Source: Bugula neritina (Eukaryota > Bryozoa > Gymnolaemata > Cheilostomatida > Bugulidae). From it: 64,000 nt of DNA. The notes beneath the pieces were generated by a model. That model did no database searches and was not told the DNA's origin. It saw only the letters and a program-made list of their open reading frames with translations. Position 1 is the stretch's first letter. Each line of letters begins with the position of its first letter. Position numbers and translations under genes: made by a program. Below, one piece after another: positions 12,096 to 26,988 of the stretch. The stretch is from contig CAXIUT010000183.1 of NCBI GenBank assembly GCA_964035545.1, positions 1,488,001 through 1,552,000 of the forward strand, in the 5' to 3' direction.

Positions 12096-13465
12096 CTGCA
12101 ACATACTGAAATACAGAGTAACATACTGAAAAACACTGCTACATACTGAAATATACTGCAACATACTGCAACATACTGAAATGCACAGTAACATACTGAA
12201 ATAAACTGCAACATACTACAACATATTGAAATACACTGCAACACATTGAAATATACTGCAACATACCTAAATATACGGTAATATACTGAAATTCACTGTA
12301 ACGCATTGCAAAATACTGCAACATACTGAAATTCACTGCGACACACTGAAATACGCTGCAAAATACTACAACATACTGAAATAAACTGTAACATATTGAA
12401 ATACACTGCAACACATTGAAAAATACTGCAACATACTGAAATATACTGTAACACACTGAAATATACTGCAACATACTGAAATACACTGTAACATACTGAA
12501 ATATACTGCAACATACTGAAATACACTGCAACATACTGAAATACACTGCAACACACTGAAATACACCGCAAAATACTACAACATACTGAAATACACTGTA
12601 ACATATTGAAATCCAGTGCAACACATTGAAATATACTGCAACATACCGAAATATATGGTAAACTAATGAAATATACTGTAACACATTGAAAAATACCGCA
12701 ACATACTGAAATATACTGCGACACATTGCAATATACTGTAACATACTGAAATATGCTGTAGCACACTGAAATACACTGCAACATCCTACAACATACTGAA
12801 ATACACTGTAACATATTGAAATACACTGCAAGAAATTGAAATAGACTGCAAGACAACAAAATATATGGTAAACTACTGAAATAGACTTTAACACATTGAA
12901 AAATACTGCAACATACAGAAATATACTGTAACACACTGAAATATACTGCAACATACTGAAATACACTGTAACATACTGAAATATACTGCAACATACTGAA
13001 ATACACTGCTACATACTGAAATATACTGCAACATACTGCAACATGCTGCAACATACTGAAATACGCTGTAACATACTGAAATACACTGCAGCATACTACA
13101 ACCTATTGAAATACACTGCAACACATTGAAATGTACTGCAACATACCGAAATATACGGTAATATACTGAAATATACTGTAACACATTGAAAAATACTGCA
13201 ACATACTGAAATACACTGCAACACACTGAAACACACCGCAAAAAACTACAACATACTGAAATACACTGTAACATATTAAAACATACTGCAACATACTGCA
13301 ACATACTGAAATACACTGCAACACACTGAAATATACCGCAAAATACTACAACATACTGAAATACACTGTAACATATTGAAATACACTGCAACACATTGAA
13401 ATATACTGCAACATACCAAAATATATGGTAAACAACTGAAATATACTTTAACACATTGAAAAATA
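12096..13465. repeat. 1370-bp tandem unit, copy 1
   Basis: Starts at a rare variant, CAGAGTAACATACTGAAAAA, near 12114. The same variant is at 13484 and, in a separate HOR copy, at about 17491. The end reads CTTTAACACATTGAAAAATACTGCAAC and joins directly to copy 2. The length is 137 monomers. Confidence 0.85.
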
Positions 13466-14835
13466 CTGCAACATACTGAAATACAGAGTAACATACTGAA
13501 AAACACTGCTACATACTGAAATATACTGCAACATACTGCAACATACTGAAATACACAGTAACATACTGAAATAAACTGCAACATACTACAACATATTGAA
13601 ATACACTGCAACACATTGAAATATACTGCAACATACCTAAATATACGGTAATATACTGAAATTCACTGTAACCCATTGCAAAATACTGCAACATACTGAA
13701 ATTCACTGCGACACACTGAAATACGCTGCAAAATACTACAACATACTGAAATAAACTGTAACATATTGAAATACACTGCAACACATTGAAAAATACTGCA
13801 ACATACTGAAATATACTGTAACACACTGAAATATACTGCAACATACTGAAATACACTGTAACATACTGATATATACTGCAACATACTGAAATACACTGCA
13901 ACATACTGAAATACACTGCAACACACTGAAATACACTGCAAAATACTACAACATACTGAAATACACTGTAACATTTTGAAATCCAGTGCAACACATTGAA
14001 ATATACTGCAACATACCGAAATATATGGTAAACTAATGAAATATACTGTAACACATTGAAAAATACCGCAACATACTGAAATATACTGCGACACATTGCA
14101 ATATACTGTAACATACTGAAATATGCTGAAGCACACTGAAATACACTGCAACATCCTACGACATACTGAAATACACTGTAACATATTGAAATACACTGCA
14201 AGAAATTGAAATAGACTGCAAGACAACAAAATATATGGTAAACTACTGAAATAGACTTTAACACATTGAAAGATACTGCAACATACAGAAATATACTGTA
14301 ACACACTGAAATATACTGCAACATACTGAAATACACTGTAACATACTGAAATATACTGCAACATACTGAAATACACTGCTACATACTGAAATATACTGCA
14401 ACATACTGCAACATGCTGCAACATACTGAAATACGCTGTAACATACTGAAATACACTGCAGCATACTACAACCTATTGAAATACACTGCAACACATTGAA
14501 ATGTACTGCAACATACCGAAATATACGGTAATATACTGAAATATACTGTAACACATTGAAAAATACTGCAACATACTGAAATACACTGCAACACACTGAA
14601 ACACACCGCAAAAAACTACAACATACTGAAATACACTGTAACATATTAAAACATACTGCAACATACTGCAACATACTGAAATACACTGCAACACACTGAA
14701 ATATACCGCAAAATACTACAACATACTGAAATACACTGTAACATATTGAAATACACTGCAACACATTGAAATATACTGCAACATACCAAAATATATGGTA
14801 AACAACTGAAATATACTTTAACACATTGAAAAATA
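13466..14835. repeat. 1370-bp tandem unit, copy 2
   Basis: Matches copy 1 at an offset of 1370 throughout. I noticed at least eight substitutions, for example ATGCACAG/ATACACAG at 12181/13551, ACGCATTG/ACCCATTG at 12301/13671, and GCTGTAGC/GCTGAAGC near 12758/14128. After 14835 the sequence continues as ATATACTGCGACACTTTGC, the same continuation seen at about 8490, which is presumably the pre-duplication order. Confidence 0.85.
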
Positions 14836-15666
14836 CTGCAACATACTGAAATATACTGCGACACTTTGCAATATACTGTAACATACCGAAATATGCTCTA
14901 GCACACTGAAATACACTGCAACTCACTGAAATATACTGCAACATACTGAAATACACTGTGACATCCTGAAATATACTGCAACATTCTGAAATACACTGCT
15001 ACATACTGAAATATACTGCAACATACTGCAACATACTGAAATACACTGCAACACATTGAAATACACTGCAACTTACCGAATATATGGTAAACTACTGAAA
15101 TATACTGTAACGAATTGAAAAATACTGCAACATACTGAAATATATTGCGACACATTGCAATATACTGTAACATACTGAAAAATGCTGTAGCACACTGAAA
15201 TATACTGCAATTCACTGAAATATACTGCAACATACTGAAATACACTGCAACATCCTACAACATACTGAAATACTTTGTAACTTATTGAAATACACTGCAA
15301 CACATTGAAATATACTGCAACATAACGAAATATATTTTAACACATTGAAAAATACTGCAACATACTGAAATACACTGCAACACATTGAAATATACTGCAA
15401 CATACCGAAATATATGGTAAACTACTGAAATATACTGTAACACATTGAAAAATACTGCAACATACTGAAATATACTGCAACATACCTAAATATACGGTAA
15501 TATACTGAAATATACTGTAACACACCGAAATATACTGCAACATACTAAAATACACTGCTACATACTGCAACATACTGCAACATACTGCAACATACTGAAA
15601 TACACTGTAACATACTGAAATAAACTGCAACATACTACAACATATTGAAATACACTGCAACACATT

Positions 15667-16070
15667 GAAATATACTGCTACATACCTAAATATACGGTAA
15701 TATACTGAAATATACTGTAACACATTGAAAAAACTGCAACATACTGAAATACACTGCAACACACTGAAATACACCGCAAAATACTACAACATACTGAAAT
15801 ACACTGTAACATATTGAAATCCACTGCAACACATTGAAATATACTGCAACATACCGAAATATATGGTAAACTAATGAAATATACTGCTACATACCTAAAT
15901 ATCCGGTAATATACTGAAATATACTGTAACACATTGAAAAAACTGCAACATACTGAAATACACTGCAACACACTGAAATACACCGCAAAATACTACAACA
16001 TACTGAAATACACTGTAACATATTGAAATCCACTGCAACACATTGAAATATACTGCAACATACCGAAATA
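15667..16070. repeat. 209-bp tandem duplication (second copy slightly truncated)
   Basis: GAAATATACTGCTACATACC begins each copy, at 15667 and 15876. Both continue through the module with the one-base slip ATTGAAAAAACTG. The period is 209 rather than 210 because that slip is inside the unit. The second copy has ATCCGGTAAT where the first has ATACGGTAAT. Confidence 0.8.
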
Positions 16071-17772
16071 CACTGTGACATCCTGAAATATACTGCAACA
16101 TTCTGAAATACACTGCTACATACTGAAATATACTGCAACATACTGCAACATACTGAAATACACTGCAACATACTACAACATACTGAAATACACTGCGACA
16201 CACTGAAATACGCTGCAAAATACTACAACATACTGAAATAAACTGTAACATATTGAAATACACTGCAATACATTGAAAAAGTAATGCAATATACTGAAAT
16301 ATACTGTAACACACTGAAATATACTGCAACATACTGAAAAACACTGTAACATACTGAAATATACTGCAACGTACTGAAATACACTGCTACATACTGAAAT
16401 ATACTGTAGCATACTGCAACATACTGAAATACACTGTAACATACTGAGATACACTGTCGCATACTGCAACATATTGAACTACACTGCAACACATTGAAAT
16501 ATATTGCAACTTATCGAATATATGGAAAACTACTGAAATATACTGTAACGCATTGAAAAAGACTGCAACATACTGAAATATATTGCGACACATTGCAATA
16601 TACTGTAATTTACTGAAAAATGCTGTAGCACACTGAAATATACTGCAATTCGCTGAAATATACTGCAACATACTGAAATACACCGCAACATCCTACAACA
16701 TACTAAAATACACTGTAACATTTCGAAATACACTGCAACACATTGAATTATACTGCAACATAACGAAATATATGGTAAACTACTGAAATATATTTTAACA
16801 AATTGAAAAATACTGCAACATACTGAAATATACTGTAACACACTGAAGTATACTGCAACATACTGAAATACACTGTAACATACTGAAATATACCGCAACA
16901 TACTGAAATACACTGCTACATACTGAAATATACTGCAACGTACTGCAACATACTGCAACATACTGAAATACACTGTAACATACTGAAATACAATGCAACA
17001 TACTACCACATATTGAAATACACTGCAACACATTGAAATGTACTGCAACATACCGAAATATATGGTAAACTACTAAAATATACTGTAACACATTGAAAAA
17101 TACTGCAACATACTGAAATATACTGCAACACCTAGCAATATACTGTAACATACTGAAATATGCTCTAGCACACTGAAATACAATGCAACTTACTGAAATA
17201 TACTGCAACATACTGAAATACACTGCAACATCCTACAATATGCTGAAATACACAGTAACATATTGAAATACACTGCAACACTTTGAAATATACTGCAACA
17301 TACCGAAATAAATGGTAAACTACTGCAACATATTACAACATACTGAAATACACTGCAACACATTGAAATATACTGTGACATACCTAAATATACGGTAATA
17401 TACTGAAATATACTGTAACACATTGAAAAATACTGCAACATACTGAAATATACTGTAACACACCGAAATATACTGCAACATACTGAAATACAGAGTAACA
17501 TACTGAAAAACACTGCTACATACTGAAATATACTGCAACATACGGCAACATACTGAAATACACAGTAACATACTGAAATAAACTGCAACATACTACAACA
17601 TATTGAAATACACTGCAACACATTGAAATATACTGCAACATACCTAAATATACGGTAATATACTAAAATTCACTGTAACGCATTGCAAAATACTGCAACA
17701 TACTGAAATTCACTGCGACACACTGAAATACGCTGCAAAATACTACAACATACTGAAATAAACTGTAACATA

Positions 17773-20700
17773 TTGAAATACACTGCAACACATTGAAAAA
17801 TACTGCAACATACTGAAATATACTGTAACACACTGAAATATAATGCAACATACTGAAATACACTGTAACATACTGAAATATACTGCAACATACTGAAATA
17901 CACTGCAACATACTGAAATACACTGCAACACACTGAAATACACCGCAAAATACTACAACATACTGAAATACACTGTAACATATTGAAATCCAGTGCAACA
18001 CATTGAAATATACTGCAACATACCGAAATATATGGTAAACTAATGAAATATACTGTAACACATTGAAAAATACCGCAACATACTGAAATATACTGCGACA
18101 CATTGCAATATACTGTAACATACTGAAATATGCTGTAGCACACTGAAATACACTGCAACATCCTACAACATACTGAAATACACTGTAACATATTGAAATA
18201 CACTGCAAGAAATTGAAATAGACTGCAACACAACAAAATATATGGTAAACTACTGAAATAGACTTTAACACATTGAAAAATACTGCAACATACAGAAATA
18301 TACTGTAACACACTGAAATATACTGCAACATACTGAAATACACTGTAACATACTGAAATATACTGCAACATACTGAAATACACTGCTACATACTGAAATA
18401 TACTGCAACATACTGCAACATGCTGCAACATACTGAAATACGCTGTAACATACTGAAATACACTGCAACATACTACAACATATTGAAATACACTGCAACA
18501 CATTGAAATGTACTGCAACATACCGAAATATACGGTAATATACTGAAATATACTGTAACACATTGAAAAATACTGCAACATACTGAAATACACTGCAACA
18601 CACTGAAACACACCGCAAAAAACTACAACATACTGAAATACACTGTAACATATTAAAACATACTGCAACGTACTGCAACATACTGAAATACACTGCAACA
18701 CACTGAAATATACCGCAAAATACTACAACATACTGAAATACACTGTAACATATTGAAATACACTGCAACACATTGAAATATACTGCAACATACTGAAATA
18801 TATGGTAAACTAATGAAATATACTGTAACACATTGAAAAATACCGCAACATACTGAAATATACTGCGACACATTGCAAAATACTGTAACATACTGAAATA
18901 TGCTGTAGCACACTGAAATACACTGCAACATCCTACAACATACTGAAATACGCTGTAACATATTGAAATACACTGCAACACATTGAAATATACTGCAACA
19001 TAACAAAATATATGGTAAACTACTGAAATAGACTTTAACACATTGAAAAATACTGCAACATACTGAAATATACTGTAACACACTGAATTATACTGCAACA
19101 TACTGAAATACACTGTAACATACTGAAATATACTGCAACATACTGAAATACACTGCTACATACTGAAATATACTGCAACGTACTGCAACATACTCCAGCA
19201 AACTAAAATACACTGTAACATACTGAAATACACTGCAACATACTACCACATATTGAAATACACTGCAACACATTGAAATGTACTGCAACATACCGAAATA
19301 TATGGTAAACTACTAAAATATACTGTAACATATTGAAAAATACTGCAACATACTGAAATATACTGCGACACCTAGCAATATACTGTAACATACTGAAATA
19401 TGCTCTAGCACACTGAAATACAATGCAACTTACTGAAATATACTGCAACATACTGAAATACACTGCAACATCCTACAATATGCTGAAATACACTGTAACA
19501 TATTGAAATACACTGCAACACTTTGAAATATACTGCAACATACCGAAATATATGGTAAACTACTGCAACATACTACAACATATTGAAATACACTGCAACA
19601 CATTGAAGTATACTGCAACATACCTAAATATACGGTAATATACTGAAATATACTGTAACACATTGAAAAATACTGCAACATACTGAAATATACTGTAACA
19701 CACCGAAATATACTGCAACATACTGAAATACACTGTAACATACTGAAATATAGTGCAACATACTGAAATACACTGCTACATACTGAAATATGCTGCAACA
19801 TACTGCAACATACTGAAATACACTGTAACATACTGAAATAAACTGCAACATACTACAACATATTGAAATACACTGCAACACATTGAAATATACTGCAACA
19901 TACCTAAATATACGGTAATATACTGAAATTCACTGTAACGCATTGCAAAATACTGCAACATACTGAAATTCACTGCGACACACTGAAATACGCTGCAAAA
20001 TACTACAACATACTGAAATAAACTGTAACATATTGAAATACACTGCAACACATAGAAAAATACTGCATCATACTGAAATATACTGTAACACACTGAAATA
20101 TACTGCAACATTCTGAAATACACTGTAACATACTGAAATATACTGCAACATACTGAAATACACTGCTACATACGGAAATATTCTGCAACATACTGCAACA
20201 TACTGCAATACACTGTAACATACTGAAATACACTGCAACATACTACCACATATTGAAATACACTGCAACACATTGAAATACACTGCAACTTAATGAATAT
20301 ATGGTAAACTACTGAAACATACTGTAACGCATTGAAAAATACTGCAACATACTGAAATATATTGCGACACATTGCAATATACTGTAACATACTGAAAAAT
20401 GCTGTAGCACACTGAAATACAATGCAACTTACTGAAATATACTGCAACATACTGAAATACACTGCAACATCCTACAATATGCTGAAATACACTGTAACAT
20501 ATTGAAATACACTGCAACACATTGAAATATACTGCAACATACCGAAATATATGGTAAACTACTAGAAATATACTGTAACACATTGAAAAATACTGCAACA
20601 TACTGAAATATACTGCAACATACCTAAATATACGGTAATATACTGAAATATACTGTAACACACCGAAATATACTGCAACATACTGAAATACACTGTAACA

Positions 20701-22380
20701 TTTTGAAATATACTGCAACATACTGAAATACACTGCTACATACTGCAACATACTGCAACATACTGAAATACACTGTAACATACTGAAATAAACTGCAACA
20801 TACTACAACATATTGAAATGCACTGCAACACATTGAAATATACTGCTACATACCTAAATATACGGTAATATACTGAAATATACTGTAACACATTGAAAAA
20901 ACTGCAACATACTGAAATACACTGCAACACACTGAAATACACCGCAAAATACTACAACATACTGAAATACACTGTAACATATTGAAATCCACTGCAACAC
21001 ATTGAAATATACTGCAACATACCGAAATATATGGTAAACTAATAAAATATACTGTAACACATTGAAAAATACCGCAACATACTGAAATATACTGCGACAC
21101 ATTGCCATATACTGTAACATATTGAAATATGCTGTAGCACACTGAAATACACTGCAACATCCTACAACATACTGAAATACACTGTAACATATTGAAATAC
21201 ACTGCAAGAAATTGAAATAGACTGCAACATAACAAAATATATGGTAAACTACTGAAATAGACTTTAACACATTGAAAAATACTGCAACATACAGAAATAT
21301 ACTGTAACACGCTGAAATATACTGCAACATACTGAAATACACTGTGACATCCTGAAATATACTGCAACATTCTGAAATACGCTGCTACATACTGAAATAT
21401 ACTGCAACATACTGCAACATACTGAAATACACTGCAACATACTACAACATACTGAAATACGCTGCAACACATTGAAATATACTGCAACATACCTAAATAT
21501 ACGGTAATATACCGAAATATACTGTAACGCATTGCAAAATACTGCAACATACTGAAATACACTGCGACACACTGAAATACGCTGCAAAATACTACAACAT
21601 ACTGAAATAAACTGTAACATATTGAAATACACTGCAATACATTGAAAAATAATGCAATATACTGAAATATACTGTAACACACTGAAATATACTGCAACAT
21701 ACTGAAATACACTGTAACATACTGAAATATACTGCAACGTACTGAAATACACTGCTACATACTGAAATATACTGTAGCATACTGCAACATACTGAAATAC
21801 ACTGTAACATACTGAGATACACTGTCGCATACTGCAACATATTGAACTACACTGCAACACATTGAAATATATTGCAACTTATCGAATATATGGAAAACTA
21901 CTGAAATATACTGTAACGCATTGAAAAAGACTGCAACATACTGAAATATATTGCGACACATTGCAATATACTATAACTTACTGAAAAATGCTGTAGCACA
22001 CTGAAATATACTGCAATTCGCTGAAATATACTGCAACATACTGAAATACACCGCAACATCCTACAACATACTAAAATACACTGTAACATTTCGAAATACA
22101 CTGCAACACATTGAATTATACTGCAACATAACGAAATATATGGTAAACTACTGAAATGTATTTTAACAAATTGAAAAATACTGCAACATACTGAAATATA
22201 CTGTAACACACTGAAGTATACTGCAACATACTGAAATACACTGTAACATACTGAAATATACTGCAACATACTGAAATACACTGCTACATACTGAAATATA
22301 CTGCAACGTACTGCAACATACTGCAACATACTGAAATACACTGTAACATACTGAAATACACTGCAACATATTACCACATA
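17773..22380. repeat. 4608-bp higher-order repeat, copy 1
   Basis: Every marker variant followed here recurs 4608 bp later: GAATTATACTG at 19086/23694, CCAGCAAACTAAAATACAC near 19196/23804, ACTAGAAATATACTG near 20571/25179, and GTACTGAAATACACTGCTAC at 21739/26347. The upstream limit is set where 17750-17772 (GAAATAAACTGTAAC) stops matching 22358-22380 (CAACATATTACCAC). Differences from copy 2 are few. Confidence 0.88.
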
Positions 22381-25300
22381 TTGAAATACACTGCAACACA
22401 TTGAAAAATACTGCAACATACTGAAATATACTGTAACACACTGAAATATACTGCAACATACTGAAATACACTGTAACATACTGAAATATACTGCAACATA
22501 CTGAAATACACTGCAACATACTGAAATACACTGCAACACACTGAAATACACCGCAAAATACTACAACATACTGAAATACACTGTAACATATTGAAATCCA
22601 GTGCAACACATTGAAATATACTGCAACATACCGAAATATATGGTAAACTAATGAAATATACTGTAACACATTGGAAAATACCGCAACATACTGAAATATA
22701 CTGCGACACATTGCAATATACTGTAACATACTGAAATATGCTGTAGCACACTGAAATACACTGCAACATCCTACAACATACTGAAATACACTGTAACATA
22801 TTGAAATACACTGCAAGAAATTGAAATAGACTGCAACACAACAAAATATATGGTAAACTACTGAAATAGACTTTAACACATTGAAAAATACTGCAACATA
22901 CAGAAATATACTGTAACACACTGAAATATACTGCAACATACTGAAATACACTGTAACATACTGAAATATACTGCAACATACTGAAATACACTGCTACATA
23001 CTGAAATATACTGCAACATACTGCAACATGCTGCAACATACTGAAATACGCTGTAACATACTGAAATACACTGCAACATACTACAACATATTGAAATACA
23101 CTGCAACACATTGAAATGTACTGCAACATACCGAAATATACGGTAATATACTGAAATATACTGTAACACATTGAAAAATACTGCAACATACTGAAATACA
23201 CTGCAACACACTGAAACACACCGCAAAAAACTACAACATACTGAAATACACTGTAACATATTAAAACATACTGCAACGTACTGCAACATACTGAAATACA
23301 CTGCAACACACTGAAATATACCGCAAAATACTACAACATACTGAAATACACTGTAACATATTGAAATACACTGCAACACATTGAAATATACTGCAACATA
23401 CTGAAATATATGGTAAACTAATGAAATATACTGTAACACATTGAAAAATACCGCAACATACTGAAATATACTGCGACACATTGCAAAATACTGTAACATA
23501 CTGAAATATGCTGTAGCACACTGAAATACACTGCAACATCCTACAACATACTGAAATACGCTGTAACATATTGAAATACACTGCAACACATTGAAATATA
23601 CTGCAACATAACAAAATATATGGTAAACTACTGAAATAGACTTTAACACATTGAAAAATACTGCAACATACTGAAATATACTGTAACACACTGAATTATA
23701 CTGCAACATACTGAAATACACTGTAACATACTGAAATATACTGCAACATACTGAAATACACTGCTACATACTGAAATATACTGCAACGTACTGCAACATA
23801 CTCCAGCAAACTAAAATACACTGTAACATACTGAAATACACTGCAACATACTACCACATATTGAAATACACTGCAACACATTGAAATGTACTGCAACATA
23901 CCGAAATATATGGTAAACTACTAAAATATACTGTAACATATTGAAAAATACTGCAACATACTGAAATATACTGCGACACCTAGCAATATACTGTAACACA
24001 CTGAAATATGCTCTAGCACACTGAAATACAATGCAACTTACTGAAATATACTGCAACATACTGAAATACACTGCAACATCCTACAATATGCTGAAATACA
24101 CTGTAACATATTGAAATACACTGCAACATTTTGAAATATACTGCAACATACCGAAATATATGGTAAACTACTGCAACATACTACAACATATTGAAATACA
24201 CTGCAACACATTGAAGTATACTGCAACATACCTAAATATACGGTAATATACTGAAATATACTGTAACACATTGAAAAATACTGCAACATACTGAAATATA
24301 CTGTAACACACCGAAATATACTGCAACATACTGAAATACACTGTAACATACTGAAATATAGTGCAACATACTGAAATACACTGCTACATACTGAAATATG
24401 CTGCAACATACTGCAACATACTGAAATACACTGTAACATACTGAAATAAACTGCAACATACTACAACATATTGAAATACACTGCAACACATTGAAATATA
24501 CTGCAACATACCTAAATATACGGTAATATACTGAAATTCACTGTAACGCATTGCAAAATACTGCAACATACTGAAATTCACTGCGACACACTGAAATACG
24601 CTGCAAAATACTACAACATACTGAAATAAACTGTAACATATTGAAATACACTGCAACACATAGAAAAACACTGCATCATACTGAAATATACTGTAACACA
24701 CTGAAATATACTGCAACATTCTGAAATACACTGTAACATACTGAAATATACTGCAACATACTGAAATACACTGCTACATACGGAAATATTCTGCAACATA
24801 CTGCAACATACTGCAATACACTGTAACATACTGAAATACACTGCAACATACTACCACATATTGAAATACACTGCAACACATTGAAATACACTGCAACTTA
24901 ATGAATATATTGTAAACTACTGAAACATACTGTAACGCATTGAAAAATACTGCAACATACTGAAATATATTGCGACACATTGCAATATACTGTAACATAC
25001 TGAAAAATGCTGTAGCACACTGAAATACAATGCAACTTACTGAAATATACTGCAACATACTGAAATACACTGCAACATCCTACAATATGCTGAAATACAC
25101 TGTAACATATTGAAATACACTGCAACACATTGAAATATACTGCAACATACCGAAATATATGGTAAACTACTAGAAATATACTGTAACACATTGAAAAATA
25201 CTGCAACATACTGAAATATACTGCAACATACCTAAATATACGGTAATATACTGAAATATACTGTAACACACCGAAATATACTGCAACATACTGAAATACA

Positions 25301-26988
25301 CTGTAACATTTTGAAATATACTGCAACATACTGAAATACACTGCTACATACTGCAACATACTGCAACATACTGAAATACACTGTAACATACTGAAATAAA
25401 CTGCAACATACTACAACATATTGAAATACACTGCAACACATTGAAATATACTGCTACATACCTAAATATACGGTAATATACTGAAATATACTGTAACACA
25501 TTGAAAAAACTGCAACATACTGAAATACACTGCAACACACTGAAATACACCGCAAAATACTACAACATACTGAAATACACTGTAACATATTGAAATCCAC
25601 TGCAACACATTGAAATATACTGCAACATACCGAAATATATGGTAAACTAATAAAATATACTGTAACACATTGAAAAATACCGCAACATACTGAAATATAC
25701 TGCGACACATTGCCATATACTGTAACATATTGAAATATGCTGTAGCACACTGAAATACACTGCAACATCCTACAACATACTGAAATACACTGTAACATAT
25801 TGAAATACACTGCAAGAAATTGAAATAGACTGCAACATAACAAAATATATGGTAAACTACTGAAATAGACTTTAACACATTGAAAAATACTGCAACATAC
25901 AGAAATATACTGTAACACGCTGAAATATACTGCAACATACTGAAATACACTGTGACATCCTGAAATATACTGCAACATTCTGGAATACGCTGCTACATAC
26001 TGAAATATACTGCAACATACTGCAACATACTGAAATACACTGCAACATACTACAACATACTGAAATACGCTGCAACACATTGAAATATACTGCAACATAC
26101 CTAAATATACGGTAATATACCGAAATATACTGTAACGCATTGCAAAATACTGCAACATACTGAAATACACTGCGACACACTGAAATACGCTGCAAAATAC
26201 TACAACATACTGAAATAAACTGTAACATATTGAAATACACTGCAATACATTGAAAAATAATGCAATATACTGAAATATACTGTAACACACTGAAATATAC
26301 TGCAACATACTGAAATACACTGTAACATACTGAAATATACTGCAACGTACTGAAATACACTGCTACATACTGAAATATACTGTAGCATACTGCAACATAC
26401 TGAAATACACTGTAACATACTGAGATACACTGTCGCATACTGCAACATATTGAACTACACTGCAACACATTGAAATATATTGCAACTTATCGAATATATG
26501 GAAAACTACTGAAATATACTGTAACGCATTGAAAAAGACTGCAACATACTGAAATATATTGCGACACATTGCAATATACTATAACTTACTGAAAAATGCT
26601 GTAGCACACTGAAATATACTGCAATTCGCTGAAATATACTGCAACATACTGAAATACACCGCAACATCCTACAACATACTAAAATACACTGTAACATTTC
26701 GAAATACACTGCAACACATTGAATTATACTGCAACATAACGAAATATATGGTAAACTACTGAAATGTATTTTAACAAATTGAAAAATACTGCAACATACT
26801 GAAATATACTGTAACACACTGAAGTATACTGCAACATACTGAAATACACTGTAACATACTGAAATATACTGCAACATACTGAAATACACTGCTACATACT
26901 GAAATATACTGCAACGTACTGCAACATACTGCAACATACTGAAATACACTGTAACATACTGAAATACACTGCAACATATTACCACATA
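22381..26988. repeat. 4608-bp higher-order repeat, copy 2
   Basis: Near-identical to copy 1. I noticed about seven single-base differences, including ATATGGTAAAC/ATATTGTAAAC near 20302/24909, TCTGAAATACGC/TCTGGAATACGC near 21375/25983, and AACATACTG/AACACACTG near 19388/23996. Both junctions fall in ordinary monomers, so this looks like unequal exchange. Confidence 0.88.

Noticed and set aside
22381-26988. Assembly duplication as an explanation of the 4608-bp copies
   Set aside because: The copies differ at several single bases and at one-base slips, so they are distinct sequences rather than exact re-use. Only read data could exclude it completely.
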